Of a stretch of 16,827 nt of DNA, positions 1 to 6,829 are shown in pieces. Each line of letters opens with the position of its first letter. Position 1 is the stretch's first letter. The translations under genes were made by a program, and so were the position numbers. This DNA is from Echinostoma caproni (taxonomy: Eukaryota > Platyhelminthes > Trematoda > Plagiorchiida > Echinostomatidae), in assembly GCA_900618425.1 (NCBI GenBank), contig UZAN01040826.1, positions 7,929 through 24,755 of the forward strand. Reading direction: 5' to 3'. The notes under the pieces are model-generated. The model made no database searches and was not told the DNA's origin. It saw only the letters and a list, made by a program, of their open reading frames with translations.

Positions 1-1320
1 GTCAGTATAACGTTTACAAATATTTGACTTTTTTCCTCCCCCGCGGGTTTCATGTTTTGCAGCTCAATTTGGAAGACTCTTTGTAGTGAAATGCGGATTC
101 CTTCAGACAGGAACCATATGTTGCATAATTCACTCAGACGCATCGGAAGCACTATACGCTACTGTTGCAAGTTTGTTCGTTATCCTCCTCCTTCTCCTCT
201 TCTTCCTACTCCTCCTCACTTGTTCACCTTTATTGGGACCCGGACTACCAGAGTTGGTAATCCTAAATACTCACTAAGCAGTTGCACTTTGTTCGTCATT
301 AGCTTTCCTCATGCAAGTATTATATGGCATGATGCTAATCACACACCTACACACCCTGCTGTCGGTCGTGCATGACTTCACCGAACAGTGTGCTTTCTGG
401 TTAATGCAAGTTTCCTGGAAAATCTTCTCACAGGGTGTTGTCAGGACCCTCTAGAGTGGAACAGATTAATTTGAGTGAGCAGAATGGCGAAAGAGTTAGT
501 TCGCTATGGAATACGGATACAAAATCAATCAGCCGATTGTGCCACTGAGCTCAAAGTAGATCGATTCCACCCGTGTTACACATCTTCAGCACTGTATGCT
601 CATCGGATTCATGGAAACTTACGTTAGACAAGTTTCTTTTTCTAACATATTTTCTGCAGACTACCACTGTTGTCAGGCAGGGGAAAAAGTAGACTGTTTC
701 TGTAATATGCCTATGTGTGGTTGAGGTTACTTCTCCTTCAAGCGTTTATTCTCTGCTACTATAACGCACTCACTATGTTATCATTAGAGTAGAAAGGTGA
801 AAAGTAAACCGTACTGAATACGAATAACAACCTACGGAGGATTTTATTGACTAGGCGATCCTTGATAATCCGTGGAACTATGCAGTGCATTCTTTCGTCA
901 CAATGGTAGTTCAAATGTGCAATCTTCGTTGGACTCATTCGTATTTGAGCGCTTAGAGCGTTCCGATACTAAATGCATTTGTCACCAACTGGCATTCATG
1001 CTATTATTATTATTTATATGTAGTCGCATTGCATATAACTGGCACTCATGATCAGTGATCACCATTTAATGTAACACAGATCCGCATAATAAACATAATC
1101 TACCGTTAATCCGTGAAAGATTACAGTCACACCGACACACTACTTAACTCAATTACTATCGATCGCGTGCATCATCTCAATCACTCATTCACTTTAGTTT
1201 TCTATTTTCGGGCTTCGGACGTCGAAACTGATAATTGGCATGTCTCTCATTAATACTGTGATTGAGCTCTCATTCTTGTCGTTCACCGTGATGCATGCAT
1301 ATCCGCACGCGTGCGCCTAC

Positions 1321-1322
<2 letters not shown>
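1..1322. other. non-coding stretch with a polypyrimidine tract
   Basis: I find no convincing gene here. The two short plus-strand ORFs in the first 375 bases have no recognisable domain, and part of their coding capacity comes from a low-complexity pyrimidine tract. Near 989-1002 and 1037-1050 a 14-base phrase (AACTGGCAYTCATG) occurs twice with one mismatch, which may be a small duplication. The rest is moderately AT-rich sequence with frequent stops in all frames. Confidence 0.5.
183..218 (+). repeat. polypyrimidine (TCC/TTC)n tract
   Basis: The tract consists almost entirely of C and T in irregular CTC, TCC and TTC triplets, with one internal A. The complementary strand is a purine run with many GG pairs separated by A. 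This is an impure triplet microsatellite; such tracts can form triplex or weak two-tetrad quadruplex structures, but that is inference. It creates Pro/Leu/Ser-rich spurious ORFs on the plus strand. Confidence 0.7.

Positions 1323-1354
<32 letters not shown>
1323..1354 (+). repeat. (AC)16 microsatellite
   Basis: Sixteen uninterrupted AC dinucleotides are visible. The surrounding 150 bases are also rich in CA/TG (CACACA, GTGCGC and CATACA phrases), suggesting an expanded and partly decayed dinucleotide region. The ORFs reading through it give Thr-His or Cys-Val alternations and are not genes. Confidence 0.97.
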
Positions 1355-1357
<3 letters not shown>

Positions 1358-3080
1358 AAGGAGAATAGGTTTTCTGGTTATCCCTTTCTTAATCCACTGA
1401 TACCGTCCACTCCGCCCCTCCCCCCGACACACAGATGCATGCACACACATGTACATACACAGATCCCCGCTATTATTGCTCATAGTTGCCAAAAGCCTTT
1501 CATACTTTCAGTGGACATCTTGGTAGTTAGTTATACCTCGACCGTTCGTTGTTGAGTCTGCAGAGGATGGATGGCCTTACCCTTTTGGTTCAGTTTAACG
1601 CAACCACTCCTGTCCGCTCGATTACTCTAATTAGCCATCTCCTTGACTAACGCCACCGTGATCAGTTCAAGGACTTGCGAAGAAACGATACAGACACAAA
1701 CGAACCGGTGGTGTCATTTAGTGTGCGTGGTGTAGTTATGATATAACGACACTGGTTCAATCTCACTCCCACGCGTATTCCATGTTCGTAACCTCCATTC
1801 GCCTGCTCTCTCGCTCTCACGAACGGTTTGATGGGATCGTTCTCATCGATAGGACTGTGTTTGCATGTGTATATATTATCTGTGTACACACCCACAGATG
1901 CACGTGTCGGCCACTCAAACCAGTCTGATATGCCACTTTGCATTGTTACTGTTGGTCATTCAAAGTAAATTAAATTAGCATGAAATCCCAACCGTCCGAT
2001 CACTTCCACGACTCGTTTCTTTTCTTGTTCGTTCTCTCTGATTGCAGTTTTGCCCGCGTGCGCGCTCTCCCTCTACTCAGAATGATATAGAGTGAACACA
2101 ACTGTGCTGTATCTATACACCAGTCGATTGAATTGACTGGTAGATAAACGATGAGGATTTTGGTCTGCAAGCGATCTCGTTTAAGATGGTAACATAGTTA
2201 CAGATGCACGCACATACACACCCCACCCTCGTGCGCAGACACACATACAACCACTACCAGATCCTATGAGCAGTCTATACATACAGCTAACGCAATAGTG
2301 GATAAACGTGTACGAAGAGGTTATGTCCCCGAGGGCTTTACACACCCAGGTGAATAGCCGTTTTCCATCGTTCCGGAAAAATTCAAGTACTAACGAAAGA
2401 ATGTGTGGCTCGGGTGAGCGGACGGATGATAGATGTCCAATCCACTTCAGTTATATCTCAAATCATCAGCGGGCTACCACCTCCGCACATAACAACAACC
2501 ACACACAAAGCCTGTGGTACACTAATGAACTCAAGTGGGTTCATATCGGTCCAGTGGTTATGTAAGAGAGAGAGACAGCGGTTTCCAGATAGCCGAAAAA
2601 TGAAACGTAATCCACCCTTCTGATACATATCACTGTTCAAGAGAGAGAAAGAGCTCGGGTGTTGATGAGAGTGATGGAGAGCTCACCATTTTGGTCCATT
2701 CATAAACATATGCCAGTAGAGTGTACTCATCGGGCAGGTAGCAAAACTCTGAAGCTTATTGTCCTATGAGGAAGTATGATAGATTACACAACGCGGAAAA
2801 TGAACTATAGAAAAGCCGGTAACAATAAACATTTTGCTGATGAAAATATTCAAGGATTTATTTCAGCGCAGCTCAAAATCGACCTTGTTTATGAAATGCA
2901 ACTTTGGTTACCGGTTCCATCAATCTTTGATGGTCGGTGTTTTCCCCTCCTGGGTGATTAAACCAGCTGTCGATACACAATTGACTGTGCCACTGCACTC
3001 GTGATTTCATTTCGAAATTCGTTCTACGTAGAAACATTTGAATTGTGCTTTAAAAGTCTTCCATGCCTTTGAAAGCCAAG
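1355..3080. other. non-coding stretch, no gene recognised
   Basis: Several ORFs of 60-93 codons occur on both strands, but none has a recognisable domain or coding-like composition, and they overlap one another. CA-rich patches recur at about 1437-1465 and 2205-2250. A good 3' splice-acceptor-like sequence (long pyrimidine tract ending TTGCAG) lies at 2015-2046 on the plus strand, but all three frames after it close within about 16 codons. I see no RNA gene here. Confidence 0.5.
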
Positions 3081-3164
3081 TTGTCCGAATATCAAATCAA
3101 TCTGTCCGGATATCATTCCCAGCTGTCCGGAGATCCTTTCAATCTGTCCCAGTATCATTCCAAA
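3081..3164 (+). repeat. four-copy 21-bp tandem repeat
   Basis: Four adjacent units of exactly 21 bases start at 3081, 3102, 3123 and 3144. Each begins YTGTCC and continues with a GATATC-like core and a TCA/TTC-rich end; the units differ from each other at several positions. Because 21 is a multiple of three, both strands stay open. The minus strand reads as a seven-residue repeat of the form Gln-Leu-Gly-Met-Ile-Ser-Gly (part of a 73-codon ORF, 3024-3245) and the plus strand as a Ser-Val-Arg-Ile-Ser-Phe-like repeat (part of a 131-codon ORF, 3038-3433). Neither ORF has a recognisable domain, so I treat this as a minisatellite rather than a gene. Confidence 0.85.
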
Positions 3165-3904
3165 TCTATTTACCTCGTGCTGTGTCGTTGACCAAATCAG
3201 CGCTGCTAGGCCCACGTATTGTTCACACTTCCTGGATGACCACAACGCGGCACAGGTTTCTCAACCTCTTTGCAGCTTGCCTAGACCACAAATGGACCCG
3301 ATGTCATGGCATAGCCGTCAAGTGTTTCCTGATTTTTCAACTCACGCCTCATTTACACGACAAATTCCTCATCTGGTCAAATAAAATCTTCTATTTCTGT
3401 CATGTAGCAAAGAAAAACACAAATGCAAAATAGTCAAGTCAAATCAAGTGAAGTCAAGAAGCGGCTCTAATTCGCCACATAAGGGATGGATACTCAGCTA
3501 CTACACAATCACTCTTCTATGGAATTTGCATAGTAAAAAAGGATGATGATGATACGCTACATATACAAACAAACAAGGAAAATTTAGCAAGGATTTTGTT
3601 TAAGGGAACCAATGACAAGATCAGCGTTAGTAAGAAACGGTGCCAAGTACGGTATTACAGAAGACTTGTATGTTGGGGTGCGTGCTGCTATATGCTTATA
3701 CTTCGAGAGAGTGATGGATGTAAAGATACATTGACAAAGGTGAGGGTACAGTGGGTGAGATGGGCTGAGTAGTATTCTGGTAGAAAATTTCAGGCAAGCC
3801 CTAAAGTGCTGTGAAATAATAAGCTGTACCACATGTTCGCGAGATATACCACTGTATCGATATACATGTTTGATGGATGTACGTATGACAAATGCTATGG
3901 AGAT
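3165..3904. other. non-coding stretch, possible SINE downstream region
   Basis: No gene is recognised. An AGTCA/AATCA-like short repetitive patch lies at about 3432-3461 (AGTCAAGTCAAATCAAGTGA). A 112-codon minus-strand ORF (3584-3922) overlaps the 3' end of the ribozyme-bearing SINE and has no recognisable domain. Part of this stretch could be the 3' body of that SINE, whose downstream boundary I cannot define from one copy. Confidence 0.4.
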
Positions 3905-4055
3905 GTTTGTGATAACCAACAAAGAGCACTGGACAGCTGCTTCGTCCTGTTTGGGACTCGTCAGCAGTGCGTACTTTTGTGTCCCTGTCAGGACTCGAAC
4001 CGCGATCAGTCGGGCCGGGACATCAAACCCTTACCCCTGAGCTACACGGCCGATG
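3905..4055 (-). mobile_element. tRNA-derived SINE carrying a hammerhead ribozyme
   Basis: Read on the minus strand, the element starts near 4052 with GGCCGTGTAGCTCAGGGG, a typical tRNA 5' half. The internal pol III A box (TAGCTCAGGGG) is at 4044-4034, and a perfect B box (GGTTCGAGTCC) follows 32 bases later at 4001-3991. Twenty bases after the B box comes a hammerhead ribozyme (3970-3926). A pol III-type promoter followed by a hammerhead is the known layout of Schistosoma Sm-alpha SINEs, and I infer this is a member or relative of that class. It is not a functional tRNA: the acceptor and anticodon stems do not pair convincingly. The 3' end and any target-site duplication could not be identified, so the 3905 limit is approximate. 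Confidence 0.8.
3926..3970 (-). ncRNA. hammerhead self-cleaving ribozyme
   Basis: All hammerhead parts are present in order on the minus strand. Stem I 5' strand GCACTG is at 3970-3965, and the core CTGACGA (matching CUGANGA) at 3964-3958. Stem II is GTCC/GGAC (3957-3954 with 3947-3944) around the loop CAAACA. GAA is at 3943-3941, stem III is CAGCTG at 3939-3934, and the cleavage triplet GTC is at 3934-3932. Stem I 3' strand CAGTGC at 3931-3926 is a perfect complement of the 5' strand. Predicted cleavage is between 3932 and 3931. The one departure is G instead of the conserved A at position 15.1 (3940), giving a G-U wobble with U16.1. Stem III is a six-base palindrome with no room for a proper monomer loop, a feature of retrotransposon hammerheads thought to act as dimers. 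Activity is therefore possible but may be weak. Confidence 0.85.
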
Positions 4056-5719
4056 ATCATCACCTTGTACGAATGGCTCAATCAATTTAGAGTATCAAGA
4101 CCATCAAGAGTGCCTGATGTTTCTGAACAATCCAATGGGCTAATCCAAGCTTGATACTATAAGAGTGAACGCATGAGTTTGAAGTCTTTGATTAAAAGAC
4201 CCGGAAAAATAACTGGAGATGTATTTAGTCAGTGGGAAAGGATAAACGAGAAAACGAAACGCTTTAATAAGTGAGTTGGGGCAGATAGCATTTCCAAACG
4301 AAAAATGTAAAAGGTGAGTTTTCTGACTTTTTGAAACGTCTCGACGACATGAGGAGACCAAGACGGATTGGGGAAATGGTGACTCCAAGATATGAGTTGA
4401 GTGACAATCAGTAAATCAAGATTTATGTGACTAATCATTCACACTATCTGAGTGGATCAATTTTTATTTTGTAGGTAATCAGAACCTTGGTATGCTTCAG
4501 TATTCTGTGTTGTAAATGACCTGAAATTGGTAGGTTGGGGGTTTCCTCATACAGATCTTGCGTGATCGAAGATTCCAATCTTTTCAGTCTCGTCCGAGGC
4601 GTAACAGTTTTCGTTATTGTAACCTTCATTGGGATATGTTCGGCTAGTCAGTGGCATAACTACCTCTCTGCGCTGTCCGTGTAAATGACTGAGCATCCAC
4701 AAGTTAATTAATAAATTCATTGGGATTTGGCGGAGACAGGCACTGGTCCCTTATCTGATGCTGTTGATATCCGAGTAGTAGAGAAAACAATGAAACAGTT
4801 GACTGCGTAGTATGTAGATGTGCACGACGGCGGAGTTCTACCGCTTTTCAGCTAATCGGCGAAAGCAATGACCTTTGTATGGCGGCTTCATTTAAGCTTT
4901 CAACTAATGCTTTCTCTGCTCCCTGGGTTGTATCAGGTTGTTTGGCAATGTAACCAAATATCTCTTTGCTTGTGGTATCTTTTTAAGAGCTCGCTTCCAT
5001 CATTTCCGTGGTCTCCTGTGCATATTTCACGCTCTCTCTGGGATGTAATGCACAAAAGAGACCAATCTTATTTCCAACAGAGACGATGGTCGTGAATTGT
5101 AACTAATGCCCTAACCGCGTGTTGCATCGGAAGATGCATCCTCCAATCGATACATCCGGTTGGCAAGTCACGCTTACATCCAAAAACCTCGATGAAGTCA
5201 TCCTCTTGGTCGTGACGTTAAAGATGGATTGCGAATAGTTTTTTTCTATCTTCCTTGAGTTTATGTCATTTACCATACAAATAAACAAAATTACTCAGTC
5301 ACATCAAAGCTCTGATAATTAACAGTAAAAAATTCCGATCTGTGCAAACAGTGTGAATCGCTGATCATATTCGTCTAACCTAGGTGATTGAAACTCCACT
5401 CGCTTGTTTTTGTCTTGTTTGTCGCTATTAGTAACCTCATGCCTTATTCAACTGACGATATAAAACGCACATTGATATGTACGATTGGAATATCTCAAAT
5501 GAAGTTTCGATTGTCCAACCAGCACGACCATAGGCTAGTTGAATTTCTCTGTTAACTACAGTCTTGACTCACTAGATCTCTAAGTGTCCACCTCAAATTC
5601 GTTTCACCGCGTATTTCAATCTGGTGTGTCACTCACATCGTGTTCATTCACTCAGCTGTATCTCGGGTGTCACCGACACAAACGACAATAACAATAAAGA
5701 CATCTTGATCGTGATATGA
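4056..5719. other. non-coding stretch, no gene recognised
   Basis: Several ORFs of 61-82 codons exist on both strands. They overlap, have no recognisable domains and look like chance. A TATA-like word (TATAAAAC, 5459-5466) lies about 375 bases upstream of the candidate exon start at 5840, but I cannot link it to a transcript. No tandem repeat or RNA gene is apparent. Confidence 0.45.
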
Positions 5720-5839
5720 TCGCGAGCGGAAGCGGCATACACAAATAGATCCCAGTCGTGCGTATACGTGTGTGAAAAATCATTTGTGATATACAACTTG
5801 ACGACCAACAGGATCACCGATTACGACACTGTAATTTCA

Positions 5840-5898
5840 ATGTCTGAAATATTACGACAAGAACGTTTCGTCTGTGGATCAAGCTTATTGAATGACAG
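5840..5898 (+). CDS. candidate first coding exon of a host gene (hypothetical)
   Basis: An ATG at 5840 opens a reading frame of 19 full codons beginning Met-Ser-Glu-Ile-Leu-Arg-Gln-Glu. It runs into a textbook 5' splice donor, CAG|GTAAGT, with the intron starting at 5899. The same frame is open upstream back to a TGA at 5717-5719, so the exon could also start earlier. The exon ends with two bases of a codon (AG). The candidate acceptor at 15389 supplies G, making Arg, and the frame then stays open to a stop at 15531. The residue composition looks coding-like but I recognise no domain. The evidence is only the donor, the open frames and the phase match, so chance is a real alternative. Confidence 0.3.
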
Positions 5899-6189
5899 GT
5901 AAGTGGTTAGGGGATGAACAGTTGGTTTAAACGGATCCGAGTATTCAACGGAGATCAGACAATCTGAAGTGAATCAACACGTGACACAGTCGAGATGATG
6001 AAGATAATGATACCATTAAAAATCTCACTAATCATAATAGTTATTTAATTAATTGGTTGATTAAATAGTTAATTTTACTACCTCAGTTTATATCAAACGA
6101 ACATAAAAAAGTACAGTCAATTTCCAGAGCTGTAGTCAAACAAAGGATATCCTTAAAAATATACAAATGGGAAGGAAAAGCGGCGATGC

Positions 6190-6240
6190 TGGGATTCAAG
6201 TCAAGTCAGTAGTAGTATCCGAACTCAAGAGCTCATTCTG
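6190..6240 (-). repeat. partial tRNA-like repeat (B-box half)
   Basis: On the minus strand this segment reads GAGTTCGGATACTACTAC and continues to ATCCCAGCATCGCC. It resembles the segment after the B box in the adjacent SINE at 6290-6395 (GAGTTCGG, then ATCCACATTCGCC). No A box lies at the expected distance, so it appears to be a 5'-truncated or partially duplicated copy. The similarity is imperfect, with several indels. Confidence 0.35.
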
Positions 6241-6289
6241 TTACATTTTTGAATTAATTATTGTATTGTTTGTTCTCTATGATCAAACA

Positions 6290-6395
6290 AAAGACTACTA
6301 TCTGGCGAATGTGGATGACAGGTAGTGGTGGTGAGAGCCGAACTCATAACATTCTAGCAGCTGTATGATGACCTTCATCTATTGACCACCGCCGG
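6290..6395 (-). mobile_element. degenerate tRNA-derived SINE
   Basis: On the minus strand an A-box-like TGGTCAATAGA (6388-6378) is followed after about 33 bases by a B-box-like AGTTCGGCTCT (6344-6334). The spacing is nearly the same as in the ribozyme-bearing SINE (32) and the copy at 15840-15980 (32). The B box departs from GGTTCGANTCC at a few positions. No hammerhead is visible in the downstream sequence. The limits are approximate. It lies just downstream of the interrupted Penelope-like element and on the same strand. Confidence 0.45.
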
Positions 6396-6534
6396 AGATT
6401 CCACAACACCAGTGTGCGTTTATTGTATTTATATGAGTTCTTGGTAAAAGCAATACGTACTACATGCTCTAAAAGTGCATATACACCAAGGGACCGTCTC
6501 GCTATGGAAAAGATCGATTCATATATAATATTAT

Positions 6535-6587
6535 GTTCGGTAAACTATTTGGTCGGGAAGAATAAAAATGTCGTCGACATAACGGCA
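6535..6587 (-). mobile_element. 3' fragment of the interrupted Penelope-like RT (YVDD motif)
   Basis: Immediately after the RTE insertion the minus strand reads Cys-Arg-Tyr-Val-Asp-Asp-Ile-Phe-Ile-Leu-Pro-Asp-Gln. This is RT motif C in the Penelope-like style (YVDDIF followed by a short turn); the two catalytic Asp codons are at 6575-6570. It is the direct continuation of the RT fragment that ends at 10464. A few codons further, at about 6535, the frame hits stops in an AT-rich patch. I cannot recognise the rest of the RT fingers/thumb region or a GIY-YIG endonuclease downstream, so the remainder is either deleted or too decayed to see by eye. Confidence 0.8.
6580..6587. repeat. target-site duplication, 3' copy
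   Basis: The octamer TAACGGCA (minus strand TGCCGTTA) matches exactly the octamer at 10464-10471 on the other side of the RTE-like element. The neighbouring bases on both sides differ, so the duplication is 8 bp. Removing the insertion and one copy restores the Penelope RT reading frame, which independently supports the call. Confidence 0.9.

Positions 6588-6588
<1 letters not shown>

Positions 6589-6620
<32 letters not shown>
6589..6620 (-). repeat. (TA)16 microsatellite tail of the RTE-like element
   Basis: Sixteen TA dinucleotides sit at the 3' end of the retrotransposon, separated by one base (G at 6588) from the target-site duplication. RTE-clade elements usually end in short tandem repeats instead of poly(A), so I interpret this as the original tail, possibly expanded since insertion. 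An ORF reading through it gives a Tyr-Ile alternation. Confidence 0.9.
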
Positions 6621-6621
<1 letters not shown>

Positions 6622-6829
6622 CACCGGCTTGGGAACAAGCTTGTTGCCAATGCCAAATAATAATAACGTAGTTATGGAGGGGTAAAAAAAGTTTAGATGA
6701 AAATGGGGAAAACAGAGAACACGGAGAACGAATGTATAAATGAAGGAATTATTTGTAGTTTCACCGTTCACTTTTTGAAGATTCTTTTGTGTTATGGGGA
6801 ACGGGGGTTTCGCCAAACAAACCGCCCAG

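Noticed and set aside
52..375. 107-codon plus-strand ORF as a host gene
   Set aside because: Much of it reads through the polypyrimidine tract as Pro/Leu-rich sequence, with no domain, splice signal or conserved feature.
1751..1762. Plus-strand B-box-like GGTTCAATCTC as another tRNA-derived SINE
   Set aside because: The sequence about 32 bases upstream (GTGGTGTCATTTAG) is a poor A box, and nothing downstream matches the other copies.
3584..3922. 112-codon minus-strand ORF downstream of the ribozyme
   Set aside because: No domain and no coding signal; it starts inside the SINE region and probably reflects chance.
3990..4055. A functional tRNA gene on the minus strand
   Set aside because: A and B boxes are good, but the acceptor and anticodon stems do not pair and the unit continues into a ribozyme, so it is a SINE head.
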